From: Buxus sempervirens
Lineage: Eukaryota > Streptophyta > Magnoliopsida > Buxales > Buxaceae
Reading direction: 5' to 3'
Length of the DNA: 64,000 bases
NCBI GenBank assembly: GCA_947561395.2
Contig: OX387182.1
Span: 7,736,595-7,800,594, forward strand
Shown one piece after another: positions 1-12,752 of this stretch (positions within the stretch are counted from its first letter, which is position 1; each line of letters opens with the position of its first letter). Below the pieces are notes generated by a model that was not told the DNA's origin, did not search any database, and saw only the letters and a program-made list of their open reading frames with translations. Made by a program: the position numbers and the translations under genes.

Positions 1-7
1 CTTACAG

Positions 8-1230
<1,223 letters not shown>

Positions 1231-3505
1231 TGTTATCTCCTTCCCTTTATTGGGTGGCATGTGCTCTTGGTGTGGTAGGGTAGAAAGAAGACATGAAACT
1301 TTGTTAGTTATTGACAAGTTATTTAGTTATATTTATATATTGACCAGAAGACATGCACTAAAATCCGTTCCAGAAAGGCACACACACGTGCATACTCATA
1401 TATATTTATTATAGAGCATTTAAAACGAAAGGGGAAAAAGAAAAAGGGAATTTTGGTTGAAATAATTAAATTGCATAAATAATTATCGTTTCTATCTCCT
1501 AATCATTATCATTATCATTTTTATATATAGTGTTTAATGTGAAAACATTCTCCAAAGCACTAGTTAATCTTCATCATTTTTTAAGGAATTATTTGATCTT
1601 CATCATTTTTTAGCAAGAAAGGTCATTAAAAGTACATTTGGACTATTGAAGAAGGATTGACCTCTGTTATAGATTGCATCTTTTTTCAATACAAAAGCAC
1701 TAGTTAGTGTTGTAAATGCTTCTTGTGTCTTACACAAATCTTTAAGAGAATAACAACCTGATGATTTTTCTTTTTCTTTTTTTTCTCTGCATAAAGTGAT
1801 TGAAGAACTACATGTTGAAGAATCTGAACCAATCCTTGAGCTAGGGATCGAGAGCATGATTTAAGATATATATATTTGTGTTTTTTCCTTCGTGTCTGTT
1901 CTCTGTGGTTTATCTATTTAGAAAAATTAACTTTTAGTGATACCTTGTGTAAATACTTAAAAATTCAGTCAAAATTAACAAAATTTTTTATTTGGTAGTT
2001 ATTTTTAGGAAAAGAGTAACTTTTAGTGATACTTTTAAAGCAACTCAAATCTTTGTTTACTCGTTTGTCCTTTAGCTAATTTTGTATGGCAGTTTATCTT
2101 TCAGAAAATTAACTTGTAGTGATACATTTTGTAAATATTTAAAATTCAGTTGATATTGTTCATCAAAAGAATTAAATTTTAATGTAAAAACTATACCAGA
2201 ATGTGCTAAAATTTTAATGGCATTTTTTTATTTTGCAACTAAAAAATAAAAGAAACTTTGTTATTGCTGAGCTAAAAAAAAAAATATTTTTTTTGGGATT
2301 GCTGAATAAAAAAAAAAAAAGGAACGTGCAAAAGTACCCATAATTTTAAAGAAATTTTGGGATTGCTGAATTAAAAAAAATGAACGTGCAAAAATACCCA
2401 TAATTCTATATCTTTTGTATTTTATTGAGACAATTTTTTTAGCCAATAGATTAATCCTCATGGTTAGCATATTGATAATATTGCCAGTAAACTACTTATG
2501 TTGAATTGTTATTGAATTTTTATTTTTTGTTTAATCTATCACCACCTTCGCCTTCAGTGGTTACACCCTTCTTTTAGTAACCTAAATCTCGCTTTTTTAT
2601 TTGAAGACGGCTCCATTATGAAACAAATATAATAAATAATGTCTAAAACAAATATAATAAATGATCAACTAAAAGAAATAATGAAATAGTACTAGAAATT
2701 TTGTTTTAAGTGGTAATATTTAACAAAATTCAGATTCAATCAACCAATACAAAATAATTAAATGACAATATTTTTAGAATAATTAAGAATGAGTGTCATT
2801 TACTGCTTACAAAAATGCCCTTATATGACTTGTAAACTTTTTGTAACTACCTTAGTTATAAGTCCTTTTAATGAGGTTTACAATTAATAAAAAGTTGTAA
2901 ATATTTAATTTTGTAACTACTTTTGTCATTTATCATAATAATATAATAATAAATAAAAAGTCACAAAAATTTAATAACATTTCATAAATAATCATAAACC
3001 TGAATAAAGATATTAAAAAATATAAAGTCACAAACTAAGGAAATATTAATAACACTACATAGAAATATAAGACTAAATAATAAAAGTGGATACATGCATA
3101 AACTTAAAGAAAATTATAGAAACATGGCAAAATAAACGAACATTCATAAAATTCATTAAAATAATAAAATCTTGAAAAAACTCAAGAATTAATGAGTAAA
3201 ATATTTTTTCCTTAAAAGAATACGAATCTGAAAAAATAATTTTTTCCTTATATAACTTGGCCAGTATTATATTGTGCATGTGCAAAATTGCTTCGCAATG
3301 CCAAATTTTGGTCCCATACTCCTTGGGGATTAAGATTCATCTATTAAGTGCTTTATTACTCCTGCTTTTCATCCACACATTTGGTATGAGATTTAAAGAT
3401 ATCCTGAGTACTAAGAGAGAATTGTTAACCCTCACCAAGTAGGTTTATCTACAACGCTCACCTTTGTGAACATTTAGTAACACCTCAATGCTTATCGCAA
3501 GTGTG
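1231..3505. other. AT-rich spacer downstream of gene 1
   Basis: No gene is recognised. The stretch aligns almost base for base with the flank of gene 4 (about 54013-57300), apart from indels and the TIR element present only there at 55849-56991. It has many A/T runs, and the only ORFs are short ones without family resemblance. Confidence 0.75.
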
Positions 3506-3510
3506 CTTAT

Positions 3511-4435
3511 TGTTGTAATATTTAGGGGAAATACTGTTCTGTATTATCAAACAGGTATCAGAATACGAATGGAATTGGGTAAACACTTAAAACAGTATCA
3601 GATTATAGATGCACGAATATGAGAAGAACAGTCAAGACAGAAAGAAGCAATAGATCTAAGCAGAAACAAATGTAAACAGGATTGGAATAAACTTATCAGA
3701 TTTAACAGTCGAGGCGAGATTCAAAAATCTCTGTGCTTAAAGCCTTAAGCGTCCCCTGTAGAACGAATCTCCAGTGCGAAGGGTTGCTCGACGCTATGAC
3801 TTCCAGCATTCAACGACAACAATGTCTCTCCAGTAATCCGCACAGAAATACTGGACAAATCGAACCGCGTAGCAGTGTCACTCTTACTTTCAGAACAGAG
3901 AAGAAAAACACAGGCGTCAGAGGCTGTATTCTCTGATTTTCGTGTGTACCAAAACCCTAATCTCTCTCTTCTATATATAAGAGAGGAAACGAACGTTTGT
4001 GTCTCTTAAGAGGCACACGTTCACACAAATAACGTTAATTAAAATTAATTAACGTTAACCCAACGATTATAAAACTCAAACGATTGGAAAACGTTTTAGA
4101 AAGGAAAAATAAAACGTTTTAGAAAGCAAAAGAAAAAACGATTAATATTTAGCATAAAAAGATAGCATCATCACACACACACCACACCACGACACGACCG
4201 ACCGGACGGACGGCGGCGGCGGCGGCGCGCGCGTGATTCAAAGAAACCCCGACAACAAGGAACAGTGTCTCACTTTAGGGGTTGCACCCCTTTAGTTCCC
4301 ACTATTCTATATAAACCATTAGAAGTTCTCATAAACTTCCAATGTGGGACTATTCATCCCACAAGAGACAAACACTAAAAGACAAAACACCAAGAGGAAA
4401 TTTTGAGCCCTTAAAAAACCATTAAAAATACAACA
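3511..4435 (-). repeat. 3' LTR of the copia element (left copy)
   Basis: This LTR is 925 bp with TGTTG..CAACA ends. It carries a segment of roughly 90 bp (about 4045-4140, with repeated AACGTTTTAGAAAG-like units) that the right LTR lacks. A GC-rich CGG/CGCG run lies at about 4200-4233. The 67-codon ORF at 3733-3936 recurs identically in the other LTR and is not taken as a gene. Confidence 0.95.
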
Positions 4436-4452
4436 ATTCCCCCCACAGGGCC
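4436..4452 (-). other. Polypurine tract of the copia element
   Basis: On the minus strand the sequence next to the 3' LTR reads TGTGGGGGGAAT followed by the LTR start TGTTG. This is the expected purine-rich primer for plus-strand synthesis. Confidence 0.75.
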
Positions 4453-4995
4453 CAAAATTCTAGAGAATAGACAGAGTGACCAAAATTCTAATGTGCATTA
4501 ATGCCGGTGTCTTTTGGACTTGAACCGACACTTAGAACATGCAGAATAGACTTCACAGAGATTCGGTGGAATAAATTCTTAAACCTAATCTCTTTAGTGT
4601 GAAACAACTACCTCTGCAGTCCACACAATAGAATACCTGCTTTTAGGTTCTAACCGGGTTGGCGCCTATACGGCCATGCGCCTGCTGGTCTCGTGAGAGC
4701 TCTAGAGAATTAGCCCTAATTCTCAACAGAGGCGGCTCCACCTCTACACTCACATAGGTAATTTCCATCAAGTGTGTAAACCGCAACTAAAACACACCAT
4801 CTATAAAGAATATGGAAACTATTAAGAGTCCAATGACTCAACCTCACAAACGTTGCAGTTTTGCACTACTCACATCATAGGGATAGATTTCTCACAAAGT
4901 AAATAACTTGTAGTGCTTCACAAACAACTCAGGTGACTTGTTCTTCCCATTGAACCTATTTCCTGGGATCGCCATTCACGTAGGTTGGGTTACTA

Positions 4996-7900
4996 TCACG
5001 GGTTGTTTATATCCATGGGCTTTAGACCCATCCCCCTCGATGTGCTAATAACGAGCTTCTTGCTCAGAGGCTTTGTCAGTGGATCTGCCAGATTTCCAAC
5101 TGACCTCACAAAAGTCAATGCAATTACCCCATCACTAAGTAATTGTCTAATTATATTATGCCTCAATCTGATATGTCTCCTTTTACCATTATAAATTTTA
5201 TTCTGGGCTTTAGCTATTGCTGCCTGGCTATCACATAAAATGGTAATAGGAGGTGCTGGTTTCGTCCATAAAGGGATATCATGCAGAATGTTTCTCAACC
5301 ACTCTGCCTCTCCACCAGCTAGCTCTAAAGCTACAAACTCAGATTCCATGGTGGATTTCGCATTACAAGACTGTTTACATGATTTCCATGAAACAGCCCC
5401 ACCTCCTAAGGTAAAAACATAGCCACTAGTAGAGTTAGACTCATCATGCCCAGTTACCCAGTTGGCATCACAATAGCCCTCCAACACTGTAGGATACCCT
5501 GAATAACACAACCCATAATGAATTGTACCCTTCAAGTACCTCAACACCCTAACTAATGCACTCCAGTGCTCATAGTTGGGACAATGGGTGTATCTACTCA
5601 GTCTCCCTACAGCATAAGCAATATCAGGTCTGGTGCAGTTCATTAAGTACATTAAGGAACCAATCACTCTAGCATACTCAATTTGTGAAACACTCTCACC
5701 AGTGTGTTTCTTTAAATGTATGCTAGCATCATAAGGTGAGGACAAAGGATCAGAATCAAAGTGTCCAAACTTCTTTAAAATATTTTCTACATAATGTGAT
5801 TGGGTTAATGTAATACTGCCCGACTCCTTAGTTATTTTGATGCCTAAAATTACATCAGCTTCTCCTAAATCTTTCATATCAAATTTAGAAGATAAAAATT
5901 TCTTAGTATGAGATACTACTTCTAAATTAGTGCCCATAATAAGCATATCATCAACATACAAACAGATAATCACACCAACATTATTATTAAATTTATGATA
6001 CACACATCTATCAGAATCATTTATATGATACCCATTTTCAACAAGAATGTTATCAAATTTCTCATGCCACTGCTTAGGTGCTTGTTTTAAACCATACAGG
6101 GATTTAACTAGCCTACAAACTTTGTTTTCTTTACCTGGTGCTATAAATCCTTCTGGTTGTTTCATATAAATTTCTTCTTCTAATTCACCATTTAAAAAGG
6201 CTGTTTTAACATCCATTTGGTGAATTATTAAATTATTAATTGAAGCTAATGCAATTAAAATTCTGATAGTTGTTATTCTAGCAACAGGAGAATAAGTATC
6301 AAAATAATCAATTCCTTTTTGTTGACTAAACCCTTTAGCCACCAATCTTGCTTTATATTTGTCAATTGAACCATCAGTTTTAAGTTTTCTTTTAAAGATC
6401 CACTTGCAACCTATGGGTTTATTCCCAGGAGGCAAATCAACCAACTCCCAAGTATGATTAGCCAAAATAGAATCCAACTCACTCATTATGGCTTCTCTCC
6501 AAAATACTGCATCTGGAGAAGACATAGCCTCACCATAAGTCAATGGATCACCATCAACCATAAAGGTATAAAAATCATCACCTATGTTAGTTGCTTTTCT
6601 AGCTCTTTTACATCTTCTAGGTTCAATTTCAGGTTGAGGACTAGGTTCAGGAACATATTCAGGAACAGTTCCAGGAACATGTTCAAGAACATCATCTCTA
6701 GGTTGGCTTGAAGAAGCCTCATCTGAACCTCTCACAGACTTTGGTCTAAGTGGGAAATTAGACTCAAAAAAGTCTGCATCTCTAGACTCTATTATAGAAT
6801 TAGCTGACACTATATTATCATCCACAGTTCTTAGAACAAGAAATCTGTAGGCAGCACTGTGTTCAGCATACCCTATAAATGCACAGTCTACAGTCTTAGG
6901 ACCTATCCTCTTCCTTTTAATTTCTGGAAGACCTACCTTAGCTAAGCAACCCCAAACCTTAAGATAACTAAGGTTGGGAATATGCCCTCTCCAAAGCTCA
7001 TAAGGGGTCTTACCAGTTTTCTTGTGGGGTATTCTATTAGAAATAAAACATGCAGATAAAATAGCTTCCCCCCACAAGTTAGAGGGTGAACCAGAACCAA
7101 TCAACATGGAGTTCATCATCTCCTTAAAGGTTCTGTTCTTCCTCTCAGCTACTCCATTTGACTCAGGGGAGTATGAAGCAGTCACCTCATGGATAATACC
7201 ATTTCCTTCACATAATTCTTTGAAGGAATTTGATTCATATTCTCCACCTCTATCAGTTCTCAATCTTTTAATTTTCTTTTCAAGCTGATTTTCTATCTCA
7301 TTTTTATATTTTATAAAAGCTTGTTCAGCTTCATCTTTACTTTTTAATAAATACACTTTTGTATATCTACTATAATCGTCTATGAAAGTAATAAAATATT
7401 TATTTCCTCCTCTAGACATATTACTTTTCATATCTGCTAGATCACTATGAATTAAACTTAAAAGTTCTGATTCTCTAGTAACAGATTTATGAGATTTATT
7501 AGTAAACTTTGCTTCTGAACAGCATTCACATTTATCAAAATTATTATTTGATATATTTTTAATTAAGCCTACACTATGCATCCTCTTAACATAGGAAATA
7601 TTTGCATGTCCTAATCTAGCATGCCACAAAGTAAGAGAATCAATATAAGCAGAAGTGGAGATTTCATTTATTTCATCAGAAATGTTCAAAACAAACAGAC
7701 CATGGTTACAATATCCTTTTCCCAGGAAAACCCCATTCTTAGTCAAAACTAACTTATCCCCCTCAAAGACTAACTTAATTCCAGCCTTGTTCAACAGGTA
7801 GCCAGACACTAAATTTCTCCTAATGCCTGGAACATGCAGAACATCAGTCAAAGCCAACTGCTTCCCAGAAGTGAGCTTCATCTGCACCTTTCCCTTTCCA

Positions 7901-8919
7901 GCAACTGGAGAAGTACGAGAGTCAGCCAGGTACACCTGCTCGCCCTCTCCCACAGGCTGGTAGGTCGTGAACAAAGCACGGTCTCCACAGATGTGCTTGG
8001 TGGCCCCAGTGTCCACCACCCACTCCTTAGGGTTGCTGATCAGATTAACTTCTGAAATCACAGCCACAATCACATCAGACTCAGTTAGATTCACATGGGT
8101 CTTGTCTCTGTTTTTCCTATGCCTGCACTGAGCAGCATGATGGCCTGGTTTGCCACAGACAAAACAGTTCCCTTTCTTCATTGAGTCCTTCTTAAAGTCT
8201 GGTTTTCTAGGTTTCTGAAAATCCCACTTTTTCTTCTTCCTAGAACCACCCTCAATCATATTGGCTTTGCTGACTGGAATAAAGGCATTGGGTTTCTGGG
8301 TCTTCTCTCTGACCTGGGCTTGTTCTTCTATCCTGATATGAACTATCAGCTCTTCCAGGGACATGTCTTTCCTCTTATGTTTCAGGTTGGTCTTATAGAC
8401 TTTCCAGGAGGGAGGCAGTTTCTCAATAAGAGCTCCTGCCACAAACAGTTCAGGTAGGATAATTCCCTCACTAGTCAAGTCTTTCACAGTCTTCTGAAAT
8501 TCATTTATTTGATCAGAAATAGACTTCCCATCAATCATGACATACTCTAGAAATTTTCCTATGGCAAATTTCTTCACCCCAGCATCTTCAGTTACATATT
8601 TTTTATGCAGAGCATCCCAGACATCCTTAGCAGACTCATATCCACAGTATAGATCAAATAAATCATTGGATAATGAATTCAGGAGATAGTGTTTGCAAAT
8701 TTGGTTTGCTTTCACCCAAGCATTCAGTTCAACAGATTCAGACCCATCAATAGGAGCCTCGGGTCTAGGAGTAGTAAGCACAAAAAAGATTTCTAGGGTT
8801 TCAAACAGATAAGAGATTTTCTGTTTCCATCTCTTGAAGTTTTCACCAATCAGTGGTTCAACTTTCGTAAGATCAACAGAAGGGGGTACAGCAGGGTTCA
8901 AGGGTTTGACAGTATCCAT
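4996..8919 (-). CDS. Ty1/copia gag-pol polyprotein
   Basis: This is one uninterrupted ORF of about 1307 codons from the ATG at 8919 (protein start MDTVKPLNP); an in-frame TTG at 8937 extends it but is not a credible start. In order: a GAG/UBN2-like N-terminal region; a CCHC zinc knuckle ([14 protein letters not shown]) near residue 260; aspartic protease VDTGATKHI near residue 310; a GAG-pre-integrase region with HARLGH; integrase core with HSDL, DDYSR and DRGGEY; reverse transcriptase with [16 protein letters not shown] and the catalytic YVDDM; and RNase H with YCDANW and STMESEF. All catalytic signatures I can check are present, so the element may be able to move. It has no role in the receptor genes around it. 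Confidence 0.96.
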   Translation of the reverse strand: MDTVKPLNPAVPPSVDLTKVEPLIGENFKRWKQKISYLFETLEIFFVLTTPRPEAPIDGSESVELNAWVKANQICKHYLLNSLSNDLFDLYCGYESAKDVWDALHKKYVTEDAGVKKFAIGKFLEYVMIDGKSISDQINEFQKTVKDLTSEGIILPELFVAGALIEKLPPSWKVYKTNLKHKRKDMSLEELIVHIRIEEQAQVREKTQKPNAFIPVSKANMIEGGSRKKKKWDFQKPRKPDFKKDSMKKGNCFVCGKPGHHAAQCRHRKNRDKTHVNLTESDVIVAVISEVNLISNPKEWVVDTGATKHICGDRALFTTYQPVGEGEQVYLADSRTSPVAGKGKVQMKLTSGKQLALTDVLHVPGIRRNLVSGYLLNKAGIKLVFEGDKLVLTKNGVFLGKGYCNHGLFVLNISDEINEISTSAYIDSLTLWHARLGHANISYVKRMHSVGLIKNISNNNFDKCECCSEAKFTNKSHKSVTRESELLSLIHSDLADMKSNMSRGGNKYFITFIDDYSRYTKVYLLKSKDEAEQAFIKYKNEIENQLEKKIKRLRTDRGGEYESNSFKELCEGNGIIHEVTASYSPESNGVAERKNRTFKEMMNSMLIGSGSPSNLWGEAILSACFISNRIPHKKTGKTPYELWRGHIPNLSYLKVWGCLAKVGLPEIKRKRIGPKTVDCAFIGYAEHSAAYRFLVLRTVDDNIVSANSIIESRDADFFESNFPLRPKSVRGSDEASSSQPRDDVLEHVPGTVPEYVPEPSPQPEIEPRRCKRARKATNIGDDFYTFMVDGDPLTYGEAMSSPDAVFWREAIMSELDSILANHTWELVDLPPGNKPIGCKWIFKRKLKTDGSIDKYKARLVAKGFSQQKGIDYFDTYSPVARITTIRILIALASINNLIIHQMDVKTAFLNGELEEEIYMKQPEGFIAPGKENKVCRLVKSLYGLKQAPKQWHEKFDNILVENGYHINDSDRCVYHKFNNNVGVIICLYVDDMLIMGTNLEVVSHTKKFLSSKFDMKDLGEADVILGIKITKESGSITLTQSHYVENILKKFGHFDSDPLSSPYDASIHLKKHTGESVSQIEYARVIGSLMYLMNCTRPDIAYAVGRLSRYTHCPNYEHWSALVRVLRYLKGTIHYGLCYSGYPTVLEGYCDANWVTGHDESNSTSGYVFTLGGGAVSWKSCKQSCNAKSTMESEFVALELAGGEAEWLRNILHDIPLWTKPAPPITILCDSQAAIAKAQNKIYNGKRRHIRLRHNIIRQLLSDGVIALTFVRSVGNLADPLTKPLSKKLVISTSRGMGLKPMDINNP

Positions 8920-9002
8920 CACAAACAAGCAAAACAAAAATTCGGATGATTAAAGACTGATCCGAAAAACACAGAACAGATTAACAGATAAGGCTTTAAG
9001 AT

Positions 9003-9837
9003 TGTTGTAATATCTAGGGGAAATACTGTTCTGTATTATCAAACAGGTATCAGAATACGAATGGAATTGGGTAAACACTTAAAACAGTATCAGATTATAG
9101 ATGCACGAATATGAGAAGAACAGTCAAGACAGAAAGAAGCAATAGATCTAAGCAGAAACAAATGTAAACAGGATTGGAATAAACTTATCAGATTTAACAG
9201 TCGAGGCGAGATTCAAAAATCTCTGTGCTTAAAGCCTTAAGCGTCCCCTGTAGAACGAATCTCCAGTGCGAAGGGTTGCTCGACGCTATGACTTCCAGCA
9301 TTCAACGACAACAATGTCTCTCCAGTAATCCGCACAGAAATACTGGACAAATCGAACCGCGTAGCAGTGTCACTCTTACTTTCAGAACAGAGAAGAAAAA
9401 CACAGGCGTCAGAGGCTGTATTCTCTGATTTTCGTGTGTACCAAAACCCTAATCTCTCTCTTCTATATATAAGAGAGGAAACGAACGTTTGTGTCTCTTA
9501 AGAGGCACACGTTCACACAAATAACGTTAATTAAAATTAATTAACGATTAATATTTAGCATAAAAAGATAGCATCATCACACACCACACCACACCACGAC
9601 ACGACCGGACGGTGGCGGCGGCGGCGGCGCGCGCGTGATTCAAAGAAACCCCGACAACAAGGAACAGTGTCTCACTTTAGGGGTTGCACCCCTTTAGTTC
9701 CCACTATTCTATATAAACCATTAGAAGTTCTCATAAACTTCCAATGTGGGACTATTCATCCCACAAGAGACAAACACTAAAAGACAAAACACCAAGAGGA
9801 AATTTTGAGCCCTTAAAAAACCATTAAAAATACAACA
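9003..9837 (-). repeat. 5' LTR of the copia element (right copy)
   Basis: This LTR is 835 bp. On the minus strand it supplies the element promoter: a TATATATAG box lies at about 9462-9470, followed by an AGAGAGAGA tract. It equals the left LTR except for the missing block of about 90 bp and small changes in the CGG run at about 9612-9633. Confidence 0.94.
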
Positions 9838-9842
9838 CTTAT

Positions 9843-11500
9843 TGCCTACCTATAATTGAACTAAAAAAAATCCATTTTAAACATTCAAAAATTTTAATCA
9901 ATGATTAAAAATATAATAATACAGTGCACGTGCTCCACTAACTACCATAATAGGTAAAACTAAATAGAATAAACTAGAATATGTTAATTAACGATATTCT
10001 TAGCTCATACATATGAAGAAGACTTCTTATTCTATAAACTTGTTATTTGCCTTTTTCTTATGAATATGGATGTAAAATAAATGAGCTTTGAGATTGATTT
10101 GATACTTTTGAATTATCTTTATAGAGTTTTTATTGTTGAATTAATTATTTGTTTGCAAATGAAAATATTTTATTAATCATTCAGTGTTATTATCATTGTA
10201 CGAATACTTAAGTAGGTTACAAATAGAAGATTGAAACACTTTATCCCAAAAGGGAGATAACACAAAAATAAAGAAGATACCCACTATTACCCTACTTGAT
10301 CAACACAATCTTAGTCACAAATGTGATAGTAATAGTTGGAAGCCTGTTGTATTAATTGTAGTTGTTATAAATGCTATGAATACATATGTGTAATGTTAGT
10401 CAGTAGAGATGATGTAAAATCAAGACTCAAAACTTTAGAGGAACATTACAAGACTATCAATGAGATCCTGGCATGTTTGGATAGGATTCAACAAAATAGA
10501 TGATAAAGGTGGATGATGAAATATCTTTGGGCAAAATTGGGCTGATGGAGAAATTACTGAACATAGTGTGAAAGCTAAGGCCCATATTGGGATTAATGTT
10601 GAATAGTTAAATGATATTGTTAAAGATAAAAATCACAAAGGACAACATCAAACGAGCAAAAAGGTTGGTTACTCTTCAGATTCAAACGGTTGATTCGTCA
10701 CCCTCCAAAGCGCCTGAACCTGTCACATTATAGAGAGAGAGGAAGGATTATTATAGGTTGGGACACCCGAGGCTGCCCGAGGCTGCCACATCAGCCCAAG
10801 GCAGTCAGCCATAATATAATAGATGGAACACGGCTTCAAAGAAGATGGGAAGGCCTAATACAAGTAGCATAAAATAATCCTCTGTCAAATATTTAGATCA
10901 AAATGAATTTTCAAAAATGCCAGCCCAAATAACATATATTAATTTAAAAAATCCCCAGCCAAATATCAAATATTTAGATTAGAATGAACTTTTGAAAATG
11001 TTAACTCAAATATATGCTGATCTAAAGATAAAAAAGCAAGACTAAAACAACAAAGATTTTGGATACTTGTTATTTTCTTGTAATCTTGTAGACTTGTGAG
11101 AGAATTTGGTTATAATTAACATTACATATATAAAAATCTTTCGTTAAGTGAAGAATACTTAACAAAAAGATGGAACAGTATGTTATACACAATCATAAAA
11201 AGCAGGGGAGTTCCAAGAATCCTTGAGACTTTTGTATCATAAAAAATAATCAAATCAACATCAACATAAGCCATAATTAGTTCTACACGCAAAAATAATG
11301 TGGGGTACGGATATATGTACGTGTGTGGCGCAGCTTAATTTCCACTTTTACATCGCAGCTAAAATATCCACCACTAGCTTCGACTGAAACCGTCAATAAC
11401 GTGCCGAAACCGCCGCCGTCGTCACATAAGTCACGACTAAAGGCCAGGCGTGGTTGGTGACTTGGTGGTGGATGGCCTGCGATACATCATCGGTCGCTTG
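9843..11500. other. Intergenic spacer between the copia element and the hAT-like element
   Basis: From 9843 to about 10678 it follows the paralogous spacer 57325-58055. From about 10680 to 12085 it holds sequence absent from that paralog. No ORF of recognisable family is present. Confidence 0.65.
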
Positions 11501-11810
11501 TAGGGATACAACTCGGTTCGGTTCGGTCCGAGTTGATGTCAACCCAAAACCAAACCGAAAATATACATAGTTAAACCGAACCGAATCAAACCGAATTGAA
11601 AACCGAACCGAAAATATATAAAAAAACCGAAACCCAAACCGAACCAAACCGAACTACATGAAAACTATTCGGTTCGGTTCGGTTCGGTTCGGGTTAGACC
11701 AATATTCTTATCTTAAATAATGGTTTTTTTGTAATATCTTTTAAGTTTAAAGATAAACTTTAAAAGTTTTTCATATATTATATTACATATATATAAAACA
11801 TATATTATAT

Positions 11811-11871
<61 letters not shown>

Positions 11872-12036
11872 TTCGGTTCGGTTTAGGGAAATAATGTATT
11901 CGGTTCAGTTTCGGTTCGGTTTAACCGAACATGAAACCCAAAACCGAACCAAAGTACTATAAAACGAACCAAACCGAACCGAAGTTGGTTCGGGTCGGTT
12001 CGGGTTCAGTTTTAACCGGACCGAGTTGCACCCCTA
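11501..12036. mobile_element. hAT-like non-autonomous element
   Basis: The termini are inverted: TAGGGATACAACTCGG at the left and CCGAGTTGCACCCCTA at the right. The flanking 8 bp are GTCGCTTG (11493-11500) and GTCACTTG (12037-12044), a 7/8 match, as expected of a hAT target duplication. The interior of 536 bp is made of repeated AACCGAACC/GGTTCGGTT words on both sides of a TA microsatellite. It encodes nothing. Confidence 0.75.
11817..11868. repeat. (TA)n microsatellite
   Basis: A perfect alternating AT tract of about 52 bp sits in the middle of the hAT-like element, between its two GGTTCGG-rich halves. Confidence 0.95.
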
Positions 12037-12044
12037 GTCACTTG

Positions 12045-12752
12045 GTCGTCGTGCGTTTGGACTTTTGGCATTACGGTAACAATTGGAAGAGTCGTGGAAA
12101 AGAAGCTCATTACATCTGTAATAGTGAAAATTTTTTTTGAGTTAGACAAAATTTTATTTGACATTATTATCATTTTTCTTGTAATAGTGACATTACATAT
12201 GAAGAGGTGTGGATTTTTCCTTCAAGAGTTCGGAAATTATTATCAATCTCACACGTTTCATCGTTCTATTAAAGAGAGCCATTTCTCTCAGAACTTCTGT
12301 CCTCTTGTATTAGTCTCCATTGTCAAATAGACACGTATCCTTGAATTAATTTAGGAATTTTAAATGCAAGAGAAAACTTGTAAATTGAAGGGGTAAGTGT
12401 ATCAATGTCATTGGAGACTGATACAAGTACATAAGATCTAAGAGGAATGGCTTCCTTTAATAGAACTGATGAAACGTGTGAGGTTGATAATAATTCAACT
12501 CACGATTTAGTGAATGGCGTGCCCGGCCGGCAAGCTGGCAATTCTCCAACACAGAAGTCACTCTATAGAGGATGAGTGTCGCCATCCCATGAACCCAAGC
12601 AGGAACGAATTGAAATGGGGGAAAAAGTTGTAGAAGAAATGGACCCTACTGGATCAGCTTTGTAATGATCATACAGTAGCGCTGTGTTTGACTTACTTTT
12701 TTCTGTTGAAAAATTTTAATCGTCCAACTTAAATATTGAAATTGGCTACCAC
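12045..12752 (+). promoter_or_regulatory. Upstream region of gene 2
   Basis: It is colinear with the upstream region of gene 5 (58070-58937) and partly with that of gene 3 (36060-36413). All three share a block near GCGTGCCCGGC (12518, 36135, 58707), about 230-280 bp before the start codon. It is the likely promoter and 5' UTR; no TATA box is called. Confidence 0.5.

Larger units (their letters stand above)
3511..9837 (-). mobile_element. Complete Ty1/copia LTR retrotransposon
   Basis: The element is bounded by the direct target duplication CTTAT (3506-3510 and 9838-9842). Two LTRs (3511-4435, 9003-9837) start TGTTG and end CAACA. Between them lies one long minus-strand gag-pol ORF in the order GAG, protease, integrase, reverse transcriptase, RNase H, which defines the copia superfamily. 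The empty site is preserved in the paralogous spacer near 57320, where the flanks join directly. The two LTRs are nearly identical apart from one indel of about 90 bp, so insertion looks recent. No canonical initiator-Met primer site is obvious next to the 5' LTR. Confidence 0.96.

Noticed and set aside
3733-3936. 67-codon ORF repeated identically at 9225-9428
   Set aside because: It lies in both LTRs of the copia element and is identical because the LTRs are; no protein features.
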